A DNA stretch of 64,000 nt from Purpureocillium takamizusanense. Its lineage: Eukaryota > Ascomycota > Sordariomycetes > Hypocreales > Ophiocordycipitaceae. The notes under the pieces are model-generated. The model searched no databases, was not told the DNA's origin, and worked only from the letters and a program-made list of their open reading frames with translations. This document shows positions 34,913 through 46,245 of the stretch, in pieces. The stretch's first letter is position 1; each line of letters starts with the position of its first letter. The translations under genes and the position numbers were made by a program. The stretch lies in assembly GCF_022605165.1 (NCBI RefSeq), contig NC_063071.1:124001-188000 (forward strand), read 5' to 3'.

Positions 34913-35170
34913 TATTCACCCACGCCGCGTACAGTATATAAGCTGCCCCTCGCCGCAGCCCGTAGCCCGGAGCCCGTAGCCCGCAGCCCGGCCTCAATTG
35001 CTCCCATGTACAGCCCGGCAGCCACGATGGCTTCAATTATCCGTACAGCCCAGCAGCCCAGCAGCCCAGCAGCCCAGCAGTCCCCGATGGCCTCAATTGC
35101 TGTCGTAGCTCAGCAGCCCATGCGGCCCCCGATAGCTTCAATTGCTACTAGCTCGCTAGGTTGCCGCGGA
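34913..35170 (+). repeat. Dispersed repeat, copy A (agcccggc / tcaattgct units)
   Basis: The copy starts with attcacccacgccgcg and continues with cagt/aagctgccc, a run of agcccg units, then two or three sub-repeats of agcccggcagcc-(n)-gatggcttcaatt and a run of cagcagccc units, ending near actagctcgctagg. A clearly related copy with the same order of blocks lies at 58104-58340 in the same orientation. The two copies read through in different frames, so they are not conserved protein-coding. Both border accessory DNA. No terminal inverted repeats or target duplication were recognised, so the type of element is unknown. Confidence 0.75.
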
Positions 35171-36334
35171 TATAAGCCGTATGACTATGAACTATATGGA
35201 GCTCCGGTTTGTATGGGGGACCGTGGGTGAATAGTAATTCTCACAAAAATATGTAGGTGGCGACAAGGAAGAACAACGTATGGAAATGGCACGTTTTGCC
35301 GCTACGTATACATCGTTCCGATTGCCCAGCAGCGACTTGTGTCAACGAACGAGCAACAACTAGCGATGCGCAGGGACGGCCGTAGAGCTCATTCGAATTG
35401 CTTCATTTATTGGCTGTATGATGCCTGAACCACGTCCCACCCTTCCGGGCAGCAATGACTACGTCCGTACGGCACCGCCTTGCCAGCGTAATAACCCAAC
35501 TCGACATACTCTGCGCTGCGCGCCAGACGCACGCTGCACCCCTTTCACCGCGCCTCTGGGCCCGAACCGAAGATTCACCCGTCACGTTCAAGGGCCATCG
35601 TAGAAAGGAGCGGCCGTGCAAGCTCGTAAATGCTCTAACATGAGGGCGAGTGAGGCATTTGTTGGTCCCTCAGATGGACATCACACGCTCCGTTGATGAC
35701 CTTGGGGACTTTGTATACAGTTGGCAGGCACATTCCCACGTCGCCAGCCGTCTCAAGGTAACGAACCCCACGTCTTCAGCAAGGACTCGAGACAGCATGC
35801 AGAGGGCATAGGCTAAGGAAAGAGCTTACGGCAACAGCCAACAGCATAGCACGCACATATTCACGTAAGAGGCTGTGTAGACGATCGACACAGGCGCGCC
35901 GTGTGCATCGCGGCCCGCACCCGCGCAAGGCACGTATGTAACACATGGCGAGTCCAGATGTAACGGGCCCATGTATCCCAAGCAGAAACCACGCCCAACA
36001 AGCTGAGCGAAAGGACCTGCGAGCTAGAGGCGACTGCTATATCTGGTGATACGCCGGGCGTCGGTAGAGACGATGCTTTCTGCCGACCGGCCGCCCTCAC
36101 TTGCGTCCTACAGCTCGATGGGAATACTGCGGCGGACTTCTTCAAGGTTCCCAAATCGTACTCTGGGTTTCTTTACGTATCTCGTCCATACAATGCCCTA
36201 GAAGAGTAGTTAAAATGAAGATCAATATTGAAATATAAAGACTCCCCATCACTCTCAACGTTTCCAACCTGTTTGCTCTAGATACATACCCGTTTTCACA
36301 TAAGACGTAGTACAAGCTCAGCAAATCCGCGATC
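35171..36334. other. Intergenic, no supported gene
   Basis: About 1.2 kb between the repeat and the small secreted protein candidate. Composition falls towards AT-rich from about 36160. An aatataaag word at about 36231-36239 could serve as a TATA-like element for the gene at 36335. Confidence 0.4.
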
Positions 36335-36724
36335 ATGAAGACCTCCTTTCTTCTTATGGGCCTAGCTACCGCTGGTGGCGTTTTTGCCAAGGTCTATGGA
36401 GGCGTAAGTTATTGTCTTAAGATCCTCGCGCGATGGCTATCCACTGCCCTTCCATAAGATTCCGTCATCTTATCTTTATCTTTATCTGCTAATAGTACGT
36501 TACAACACTGCAACAAAGAAAGCCAACGCTGTTTTTATGAGCAGGAGGGTGTAAAGAAGAACACCAAATGTGATAATAGACACAAGGTGAGGGCCTTCAT
36601 TTGTCCCCCAAGGTCCCTCCTATATAACTATACTAACCTTTAGAATGTCCAGTGCACCAAAACACACAATGACTGCAACTACAGCAATCTGTCTTTTAAC
36701 TGTTTGCACTTAAAGGTACCCTGA
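36335..36724 (+). CDS. Candidate small secreted cysteine-rich protein (effector-like), reading phase unresolved
   Basis: Exon 1 (36335-36403) encodes a strong signal peptide, MKTSFLLMGLATAGGVFA, plus KVYGG. Intron 1 (donor gtaagt, acceptor aatag) leads to exon 2 (36496-36586), whose best frame reads LQHCNKESQRCFYEQE and ends TKCDNRHK; intron 2 (36587-36643, branch-like ctaac) leads to exon 3 with VQCTKTHNDCNYSNLSFNC. That gives six cysteines in about 75 residues, typical of fungal secreted effectors or antimicrobials. Exon 1 ends in phase 0, but the Cys-rich frame of exon 2 needs phase 2, so one extra base, an unusual donor, or decay must be invoked. A late acceptor at 36543 would give a shorter four-Cys protein in frame. 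Confidence 0.45.
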
Positions 36725-37390
36725 TGCTTCTGGGGCTCGTACGGTAGCGGCTACGGGTCATATCTGGTATCAGGTGTAAAGCTGCGAAGGATTGGTGGGC
36801 TAGAACAAAAAGCCGAGATTTGTGTGTATAGCTTAGCCGAGGCACTATAATCAAGGCAAGAAAAGATCATTTCCACGCATGAAGTAATTCGTGGTCTGAG
36901 AGCGCATGGAAAAGCCAGAATCTTCTGAGCAAGGAGATATCAGTCCGAATAGTTGGCCGCTGTGGCTTAGCGGTTCGTCAAACGCGACACAACACACTAA
37001 AGGCCAAGCGCAGCAACCATCACTTGAACCTCACGGCCAAAGGAACAGAGGACAAAGGCCAGCCGCAGTGCGTAACAAATAATAAAACTGATATTATTTA
37101 ATGCCTTCTTCGTATACTTTTGAACGTACCAGGTGTAGGTCCCAATCTCTTACGGTGCGCCTCGCGTGTTATTAGATGACAAGCCGCCCAAGAAAATGAC
37201 GTGAAGCAGCAGGCAGAAACACCTCCCTGTACTCCGTACCCTAGGTGGCCAATCGCTAGATTTACCTATCCACCGCTCTTACTCGTTCCACCCCTCTTAA
37301 TCCTTCCACCCCTCTTTATGCCCTCTTATCGTATCATATTTCCTATACACCCCCTTCCCCGCCCCTAAAAGAAACACCCCTCCCACAGGT
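36725..37390. other. Left flank of the retrotransposon, no gene
   Basis: AT-rich spacer. At 36953-37040 an 88-base segment is bounded by imperfect inverted ends (ttggccgctgtgg and cctcacggccaa), possibly a small non-autonomous element or a degraded tRNA-like sequence. No protein-coding potential was seen. Confidence 0.4.
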
Positions 37391-37617
37391 TATTAGATAC
37401 TAGATATAGCACTATAATTACGATAGGGTTTCCGTAGTTAACGATAGAGCCAGAACTATTAATTCTATTACTTAAACCTAAAGTTCTTATAGGTTAGGCT
37501 CGAGCGGGGGAGTCTATACCTCTACCCTACGCCCTAGCTATAGCTATAGGTCTATTATTATAGCCAAACTCGCAGATTTTAGCGCCAATTACGTTTTACG
37601 CTAGCGTTAATCTAATA
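37391..37617 (-). repeat. LTR, downstream (3') copy, RIP-altered
   Basis: This 227-base copy pairs with 42711-42935. Its ends read tattag...ctaata on the plus strand where the partner keeps tgttgg...ctaaca, so the TG/CA termini have been lost by G-to-A and C-to-T changes. Confidence 0.9.
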
Positions 37618-40600
37618 CACCCCCCTAGTTAAGGCCGTATAGGCGGAAACTAATATATCCCTATATAGGTCTAGCTTACTTATCCCTTATAAAAGATCCT
37701 CCTCGCTTATATCGTTAAGCCGTCTCCGTTTTAGGTAGTAAGAGATATCGGTTAGTCCGACCTATTTAATAAATTACTAGAAGGCAGGCTTACTTATAGC
37801 CTTCGTAAGACTATCCGCAATTATATCTATCGTCGGCTTATATTCTATCTTAATGCTCTTCCTTTATGCCTCCTACCTTAACTAGTAGTTATAAATATCG
37901 ACATGCCTTAGCTTCGTCTATAGTTTAGTAATCTCCTTATTTACTAGCTAGATAGTTTACTAATTATTATATTATATACGTATTAGCTATTTATCTAGCT
38001 AGATTCCTAGTTCCTTAATAAGCCAGGAGATAAATATAGATTCCTTAGCTACTTATATAAGAGCAAGTAGTTTAGCTTCCGTAGTTAATATAGTAACTAT
38101 TAACTATTTATTAGACCTCTACCTAATAGTTCCGCTAAAGAGCTATATAATATATGCCTATAAGCTCTTACGGTCTATAGTATTATCGGCGAATAATATA
38201 TCGCTTACGACTATAAATATATCGCTTCCGCTAAATTATAATACTAGCTTCTTAGTAGCCCTAAGGTATAGGAGCACTTAGTCTACTACTATATAATATT
38301 CGGGTCCTAGATTAGTATTAAATCTGGCTAGCCTTATAGCTACGAATGCTACGTCTAGTCGTATAATAATAATAGCGTATAATATCGATCCGATCTTTCG
38401 CTAGTACCTCTGAATAGATAAGAGGCTAGCTCGATCTTCGTATGGTAGTAGCTCTTCTCGCCGTATTAGGGTCTCGTATCGACGGTCTATTCGATTAGCG
38501 AGGTTAGCGACCTTATTAAAGTAATCGGATTAGGATAGCTAGATGAGTTTCTTTTCTCTATCTTTTATAACTTTAATGCCGAGGAACTACTAAAGTAGTT
38601 TTCCGCTAGTTAATTTATACCGCTTTTGTAGTTCTTTTATGATACTTTAGACCTCGCTCTCTCTCTCCTTCCTATAAGCTAGGACGATATTATCTACGTA
38701 ATAAAAGATAATAATCCCTCCTTTAGTCATATAGTAGGGTTTATAGGGAACGGTATTAAATCTAAGCCCTTTTAGTATAGCCGTAAGGTCTTTTTACTAT
38801 AGTAATAGTAACTCTCTTAGGCTATATAGCGCTTTTTAGAGCTTTAGGATAGTTCCTGATTTCCTATAGCCTAGTAGCATACGCATAAATATATCTTTCT
38901 CTAGCCTTGCGTTTATAAACGCATTAACGGCATTATATTAGATTAGTTCTAGGTCGAAGCGTATAGCGATCGCTATTAATATCCTAAAGGACCGTCTAGC
39001 GAGAGTCGCGGTATAGGTCTCTTTATAAATAGACTTAATTTACTAATCCCCTTACATAACTAGATATACTTTATACTTATTAAACCGTCCGTATTTATCG
39101 AATTTATAGATATAGACCTATATATAGTTAAGGATTTACTTTCTACTAGCTTAAGGATCTTATCGGGATATTTCGACCTAAGAGTATATCTCTTAATAGC
39201 TATAAAGGTATTCCGCTTTTACTTCCTTAAAAAGCGTGCCTATTAGGTGCCCTATTAGGTCTAAATAGCCTTATAGTAGAGAGGGTATATCCCTCCGATA
39301 TAGACTCCTCGGATTCTTTAGTAGTTACTAGAACTTCGCTTTATTAATCGTCTTCCTATCGAGAATACCCACCGGGGTAGCTTAGCGCCCTATAACGAAG
39401 GCTGCCTTTTATATTTTAATAGGCTTATAGGGATCCTAGAGCTTAAAACTCTCTTCTAGCGGATTACTAAGTCCCTCCCGAATTGCTATAGCTAGAAGCG
39501 CCGTTAGTAATAGAGATATAGGGGTTAGGTATAGCCTTAATCAAACCTCGGGATTTTTAGCTTAATTATCGGTGCCGCCTTTTAGCTAGTCTTCTATACC
39601 GCCTCCCGGTAATTGCCGATCGACTTCTATAACCCTAGAATATTTAGAGCCCTAGTCGGTACTAGTTAGGTAATTAAGTCTAACCTCCGACTATTTAGCT
39701 CCTATATTTCTTACCGCTTTATAGAGTATAGGGTCTTCCTAATTGAGCTAGTTTCTAATATCCTTGTCTTCTTTATAAAGGCCCTCCTAATTTAGTTAAG
39801 ATATAGGGGCACTATTCCGGTCTTCTGTTATTGCGCTTCGTTTAGTCTCTAGTAGTCGCACCTAGTTAAGTAGATTTATTAGCTCTTCGCGTCTAATATA
39901 TAATAGGTCGTCCCTTAGCTATTAAATATCGCCGTTAAATCGTTTATCCTCGTTAAAGATTACGTCGCGCATAGATATAACCTTCCTAGTTAAAGGATTT
40001 TAAACCCGATAAATATTAGTAGATTAGTATCCGACGAGGAACCTAATCTATGCCTTTAGGTTTAGTTTCTATCGCTATTATAAATATAATTATATTTCCC
40101 TTATTATCGCGTACGCCTTACATCTATAGACGCGGAGGTAAGCCTAGTAAGGCTTTCGGCTTTCTATAACTATCCCATTACGGTTAGCGATATAGGTATA
40201 GAGCCTATCGTATAGGGTCCGCTAATTATATATATACCTTAGCGTCTAGTTATATAGGTAGACCGCGGTTTTATAAACTTCTACCTAAAGGTATTCGGGT
40301 AAGCGTATATTAATACGTATAGCCCGCGCTTTTATCTTTATAATGCGTCTTAATACTTCGGCCCTACCGTTCTAAGCTAGAGTATAAGGCGCTAATGGTT
40401 TAAGTAATATATTATATAACCGGATAAAGTAGGCCACTAAGGCTCGGTCCCTTAGGATCTCGTTATCGCATTTTACTACCCGTAGCTTTAGCTAGTACTG
40501 CCTCTTAAGTAACCTAAAGAGATCTTAGAGTGCTTGGAGTATAGAGCCTAATCTTCGTTTAATTAGGTAGTAGTCCTAGATATAGCTAGACTAACGATTA

Positions 40601-42710
40601 ATAATAAGTATTATATTACTTTTATCCTCGGGATCTCTCGGTAAGTCATAAAAGTCTACGGCTAGCCGTTCCGTAGGGCGAGTACTAGTATCGCGTTACT
40701 TACGATATATCTGGCGCTTTATCTTTAATACTATATAGTTATCGCACTCTATAGTTATTAGGCCCTTAATTCTTGCTCCCTTAGACGTATTTACTAGATG
40801 CTTTAAAGCTTAAGGTCCTAGATAGCCTAATCGTAAGTGCTATTTCTATATAATTACTTTAGTAGGGCTGCGCTTTGTCTATAAATTGACTTTATTTCTC
40901 CGTACTGGGAATGTACCTTTTAGTGCTTCTTCTTAAGAGTCTTCGATAATAAATTAGTCGTGGCGATTAATAAGGCCGTATACTACCGAGTTACCTAGTA
41001 TCCGGAGATAATTGAATTTAGGTCGATTATCCTATTAGTACCCGCGTCTTTATAATTAACGCAGCGATACGAGATTATATAGGAAATTTTCGCAGTAAGC
41101 TATATCGAGAAGTCGAATTACTTAGGTTTCTCCTTTATGCTGTATTTAGATGTCTATATTGCCGTATCCTTATATAGGTACTTATTGCTATCCTATATAA
41201 ATAATATCGCCTAGTTCTATAAGGCGATACTTCTAAAAGCGATTAATATTATAGAAGATATGGATTATTATACCCGAGTCGAGAATCGCCGAGTTCTTTA
41301 GCGGGTATTGGGAGCCTAATAATATATCGAGAAGGGTTCTAGTTATAAATGCTACCTCGCAGCTTTTAATACCGTGTCCGAGTTACGCCGACTCTTTGAA
41401 TTAGCTAACTTTCTTAATACGGTTGATTTCGTCCTTAAGGGCCTGGTTAGTTCTTAGGCGATATTTAAATGCGTTACGGACGAGTTTGCGCTCTTTAAAG
41501 TAGTTAGGTGCGTTCTTCGGGAATGCGTAGTAGTACTTAGCTAATTGATGGTTACCGTCGCACGCCTTATATTAAACACTAGTTTTAATTACGGTAGCTA
41601 CGCGCTTCCTTTACGTCGCTACCCTAGCTTTAGCCTTACGTTTCTAACTACTATTAGGCTCTTAACCTTGCGGACTCTTATTTCTTTCGTCGGAGTTAGG
41701 TACTTATTGCGGCAAGGAGGTAGGTTCTCTAGTAAAGGTAGGACCGAAAGTACCTTGCGTTACCTTTAGGTTCTTATTGCGCGTCCCGAGGAGGTTTCTT
41801 CTTTTAGCCTCCTTTCGTAGGTCTTTAGTAACTTTACTAATAGCTAGAGACTTCTCCTCTAACTTATCTTTATAAATGCCCGCATAGATAGCCACCTAGC
41901 TAGAGAGGATAGGTTAGATTGCTTTAGTTAGATCTTCGAACTATATATTTAGGTCTTTTATACCTCCTATCTTCTTAATAAGAGTATAATTAATAGCTAT
42001 CTCCTAGGTAGTAATCTATGCGGCGAAATCTTTAGGAAACTTTATGAGTGGTATAGTAGCCGCTTAGTACTTACGTCGCGCGGCCGTCTACTACTCTCGT
42101 TTAGTGGCTCCTATACTGGTCTTTAGGTTTATATATTAGGTCCGTAGGTCCTATATAGGTAAGTAAGAGCTCTAACGTAGCCTATAGTCTATAGTGTCTA
42201 TTACCTATGCCTTTAACTTTTTACAGTTCGCTTCCTACTCTTTATACTCTCGGTAATTTTACTTATAGACTCTCTATTTAAATATAAATATTGCCTTATT
42301 ATCGGTCGTAAGCTCGGAGATTATACGGGCATAGAGGTTAGAATAGGTCGCTTCCGGTAAAGTGATTATTAGTTCGCTAGGCGATAACTGCCTTTAAGTT
42401 TAGCTAGACTATCTATTATGACGGGTCTGCCTTCCCGTCTAGGATTCTAGGTTAGACGTCTTTAGTGGGATCCGCCTATAGTAATCCCTAACGTTAGGGC
42501 GTTTAGGCTTCCTTATTAGTATCTTATCGCTATCTAGGTCAATAAAGTCCTATAAGTATAGGCTTATAGCCTTTGTCTAGAATTCTTCGTCCTATCGTCC
42601 CTAGTCCTCGAAGGTCTGCAATAGTACCTTCTGGGATGAGGCATTATTGTTCGATATCGCGTATCTCTCGTAAAGCGTAGTCGGCTCGAAAGCGGATTGA
42701 GACTCTTAAT

Positions 42711-42935
42711 TGTTGGATACTGGATGTAGTACTGTAATTACGATGGGGTTTCCGTAGTTAACGATGGAGCTAGAATTATTGATTCTATTGCAAACCTGAA
42801 GTTCTTATGGGTTAGGCTCGAGCGGGGGAGTCTATACCTCTACCTTACGCCCTAGCTATAGCTATAGGTCTATCGTTATAGCCGAACTCGCAGATTTTAG
42901 CGCTAATTACGTTTCACGCTAGCGTCAATCTAACA
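42711..42935 (-). repeat. LTR, upstream (5') copy, less mutated
   Basis: This 225-base copy keeps the canonical TG...CA ends and most TG/CA dinucleotides. It is the better guide to the original LTR. Confidence 0.9.
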
Positions 42936-43166
42936 TAGGTATCACTAGAAGGCAACGGCTTCTAGCATCGGCACAGCGACCCGCCTCTTAGGTCCTAGGT
43001 GCGAAGACTTCCCTATAAAAACTAGCAACATATCCCTTTAGAACGTGTAGGCAACCTGCCGGCTCTTTGTCTTGGTAAACAGCCTTCCTAAAGCACTGGT
43101 CGCATTACCTTCAATTACCTGGCCCAGCGCACTACGGACAACATTTCAACCGCGAACCCGAAAGCA
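42936..43166. other. Short spacer between LTR and pseudogene
   Basis: Composition returns to near-normal immediately after the LTR. It may include the promoter and leader of the broken gene that follows. Confidence 0.4.
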
Positions 43167-44156
43167 ATGGCTACAGAGGAAGAGGCCCAGGACCTCCGTC
43201 GTCTCCAGGATGCCTATACGATAATCAACGCGCAGGTTGATCAAGAGGCTCAGATGGGCGACGACCATACCCTCGACGTGACTGTGCAGTCTTATGTCCC
43301 TGTCCTTACCTTTCGCTACATTAACACGACAATACCTTTGACACATATCGAAGCTGAGATGCATCGTCTCTGGCACACTGTCATCTAGGCGGCGAAAAAC
43401 TGGAACGCCGCCAACGCGAAACACGATACTCTTGTGCGGTATATACTAAATGCGAGGGCGAGGGGAACCCTCACGAGGCCCTTCACAACTATTGGAGAGG
43501 ACGATGAGGGTGATAGTGGAGGCGATAGACTAGACGTCATTCTTTGCTCTGACGGCGGGAAATTCTGGTCCGACCTGCCTTTGCTCAGCCAAGATCTGGT
43601 GGATGAGTGGAATCAACGCTACTATGAGGCTGACTATAAGAATGATCCACGCTCTAACCTGGCCTCCTTTGTCGGGCGTCTTATCGCGGTAGGCAACTAC
43701 CACGGGCCTGCGGCATGCATTCTCTCTTTATTCCGCGAAACATTAGAAACGCCCCGGCCGCTGGTATTAGCAACCGCAGCTGATAAAGCAACCGGCACCG
43801 ACGACAAGACAAAGGACACCGGGTTGCCTATTCACAGTCTGATCAACGCGCCCCAGGAGATGCTATACTACTCGGAGGGAAGCATCATTAACCTGAGCAA
43901 TGACAGCGTTGGCACTGCGGATACGATGCTGTCGCCGCATATGTCCAGACTGGGCGAGTTGGCGGTCCAGTCAGGTCTCTCCTCTCCCGGATTTAGCCCG
44001 ACTCGGTGGCGATTTTGGATCCAGAGGCTCTAGGAGCTGTCTAGGTGTGAGTTCAATGACATATCAGGCAGCGCAGAGATGTGCCTTAACCATATGAGGC
44101 ATGCATCGGAGGCTGTATATGGGCCGCTTGCTGGCAAGCCGTCATATGACTTATAG
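43167..44156 (+). pseudogene. DUF3632-like protein gene, broken by in-frame TAG stops
   Basis: One reading frame runs from MATEEEAQDLRRL to about 44156 with TAG at 43386-43388 and at 44031-44033, and further stops after LAGKPSYDL. The frame is otherwise continuous: 43434 is in phase with 43167. Recognisable parts are HRLWHTVI, ILNARARGTLTRP, SDLPLLSQDLVDEWN, NLASFVGRLIAVG and LSLFRETLETPRPL, which match the pattern of the fungus-specific DUF3632 family (function unknown). Context suggests each TAG was CAG (Gln), a C-to-T change at CpA, the preferred RIP target. It lies 230 bases from the RIP-mutated retrotransposon, so RIP leakage is a likely cause. Confidence 0.7.
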
Positions 44157-44822
44157 ACCCCAGCTCGTCAATAGCCATAGACGATGAGACCTAGAGCGCG
44201 ATAACTTTTCTTAAGGAGGTAGATGGTTTAATAGTAACTCACTCCCGTGCCCCATTCCTTTACGCGCTTGGCTACGTGTGATGCTTTAGCGATACGAACA
44301 CGTCCCTAAAGACATCTAGAGGTACGGGAGGGAAGGGCATCTAGCGGTGCCATTGCTGCCACCGATAATAGCGAGAAATTGTTTGTCAATAATCGCTGCT
44401 AGTGAAATAATGTTTGGCTATCAGTGTATTTTGCAATGGCCTGGCCGGTCCCGGAGATGAGGGCTAATGACTGAGGGGGAGTAGGGGGGGCTACCCCGTG
44501 TTCAAACAACACTAGGGTACTGTACAATAACTTTCCGGTTACTAGCAGCGGCAACTAATGATCTGCCTCTAATGGCTTAGCTTTGCTCAATAATGCGAGA
44601 AATCTCGGTGTGCAGGCGGCCATGACCAATCTCCGCTTCATGTCATGGAACCAACAACGGCCGTTAGTAACTGTGCGATCGGGTTCCGATAGCGGGGAAG
44701 GAGAGGGGATCATGCGTCACTACATTACTAACCATGGCGCGAGTACAATGCGAGCTTTCGCAGTTCTCGTCGTTGTGCCCAGCCGACAGCATAGACTTTT
44801 CACTACTGAGCCAAGACCAGAC
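44157..44822. other. Intergenic, no supported gene
   Basis: About 0.67 kb between the pseudogene and the SDR. The SDR frame stays open upstream to 44583, with alternative Met codons at 44712 and 44748 that would add a basic N-terminus. Confidence 0.4.
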
Positions 44823-45878
44823 ATGAGCAACACAGCAGATCCGAAATTTCGGGAGGTGAAAGATCGACAGGGCGGACCTCATATCACCACCGCGAATTTA
44901 TTCCGTTTAGATGGCCGCACGATAATAAGTCAGTTTCAGTTAAGCATACGCGAGCATAGTTGTGCTAACACATTGAACGTAGTTACTGGTGGGGCCGGGT
45001 TTCTCGGAATTGAGGTAGCAGGAGCCATACTGGAATCTGGGGGCGACGTTGTCTGCTTGGACATGATTGCAAAGCCGTCTGGAGAACGCTGGGGTATGGC
45101 CAACCCTGGCATTACTGACGACGTAGATGGTATCTGACATTAGCTGGATAGATCAACTTGACCATCTTGCCGCGGAACACGGCAGGAGGTTGATCTACCA
45201 ACAGCTGGACGTCACTGACGTGCCAGCGATCTCAAAAACGTTTTCGAGTCTCGTCCCGGAACTGAGGTTTCCCATTAGAGGTTTCGTCGGGTGCGCTGGG
45301 GTGTCTGATAACGACCCTGCGCATACTTTCTCTGTTGAACGATTTCGCCGCTTGATGGAAGTCAATGTTACAGGCACCTTTGCGGTCTCACAGGCCGTAG
45401 CACTAGAGATGAGAAAAGCAAATGTCGACGGAAGCATCGTCCTTGTGGCTAGCATGAGCGGCACCGTGGTTAATAAGGTACCTTTTCGTCTTCTCCCCAT
45501 GTGGCATAAGCGTGTATCATGGAGCGCTAGCCTTTGACTCACTGTGACATCAATTAGGGCGTTGATACCGCGGCATATAACACCTCCAAATCTGGCGTTC
45601 TGCAGCTTGCGCGGTCCCTTGCCGCGGAATGGGGATCGAGGAAAGGGATGCCACTGATCCGCGTGAACTCGTTGTCACCTGGTTACATCCGCACCCCAGC
45701 AACCGCCGAGTCGCTAAGCAAGCCTGGGATGGAGAGCCAGTGGACAGGGGATAACATGTTGTATCGCCTTAGTCTTGTGGACGAGTATCGAGGGCCAGTG
45801 CTGTTCCTTCTGAGTGACGCTAGCAGCTTCATGACTGCGGCTGATCTTAGAGTTGATGGCGGACACTGCGCTTGGTAG
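44823..45878 (+). CDS. Short-chain dehydrogenase/reductase (SDR)
   Basis: NAD(P)-dependent oxidoreductase of the classical SDR fold, close in pattern to fungal polyol/sorbose or 3-oxoacyl reductases; substrate unknown. Exons: 44823-44928, 44983-45093, 45152-45477, 45558-45878, giving about 287 residues. The nucleotide motif is TGGAGFLG, the acidic end of strand 2 is CLDM, strand 4 has GCAGVSDND, the catalytic Ser is in ASMSG, and the catalytic Tyr/Lys are in YNTSK. The C-terminal helix has DLRVDGGHCAW. The second intron was placed to end at 45151 because this alone restores frame (GERWDQLDHLAAEHG). In-frame Met at 44748 would add a possible mitochondrial presequence. It could tailor the product of the neighbouring cluster. 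Confidence 0.85.
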
Positions 45879-46245
45879 CGGGAGCAAGTGGCAAGACATC
45901 GATATCTGTCAGTTTTATAGGAAGCCGATCTATAAGGTAAGCACCCCGGTAGCTCTATCTGTAGCGCTCGAAGGCTACATTAAGGGCTACTGGTCCTTAT
46001 ATATAGTCCGATTTCTCTATAGACATATCCGTCAATAACCTCATAATTAACGTGGACGTCAGTAAACCCTCCCAGCGAGCTTTTCCAATAGAGCTATACC
46101 TTATTATCAAAGGCCAACGAGAAAGAACGTTAGATGCATAAGGGAAGTTAGGTACTATGACATTTCTCGGCCATCGGTGTATTATTGTGATAAGATTACT
46201 TTTTCATATATACTATAAATCATTATTCCAGGTGCGCTTCTAGAT
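45879..46245. other. Intergenic, AT-shifted
   Basis: No gene is supported. A stretch at 45890-45935 could be coding-like (KWQDIDICQFYRKPIYK followed by a gtaagc donor), but no partner exon was found. Confidence 0.35.

Larger units (their letters stand above)
37391..42935 (-). mobile_element. Ty1/copia LTR retrotransposon inactivated by RIP
   Basis: A complete 5.5 kb element flanked by related LTRs (37391-37617 and 42711-42935). On the minus strand the pol order is integrase (VDFYDLPRDPED at about 40640-40670), reverse transcriptase (FDLEL then NAFINARLEKDIFMR at about 38880-38970, and YYVDNIVLAY at about 38673-38702) and RNase H (SDILFADNTIDRKS at about 38165-38210). INT before RT is diagnostic of copia. 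A polypurine tract (aggggggtg on the minus strand, 37618-37626) precedes the downstream LTR. Many Gln and Trp codons are stops, and CA/TG dinucleotides are strongly depleted while CG is kept, as RIP produces. Flanking pentamers caggt and taggt are a probable target-site duplication with one change. It has no intact ORF. Confidence 0.92.

Noticed and set aside
34880..35230. 116-codon frame in repeat copy A, and the similar frame at 58085-58555
   Set aside because: The two repeat copies read through in different frames, so protein coding is not conserved.
36953..37040. Possible tRNA gene (A-box-like tggcttagcgg)
   Set aside because: The only B-box-like sequence (ggttcaagtg) is on the opposite strand, and no cloverleaf can be drawn.
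37391..42935. Gypsy-type classification of the LTR element
   Set aside because: Integrase lies upstream of reverse transcriptase and RNase H, which is the copia order.
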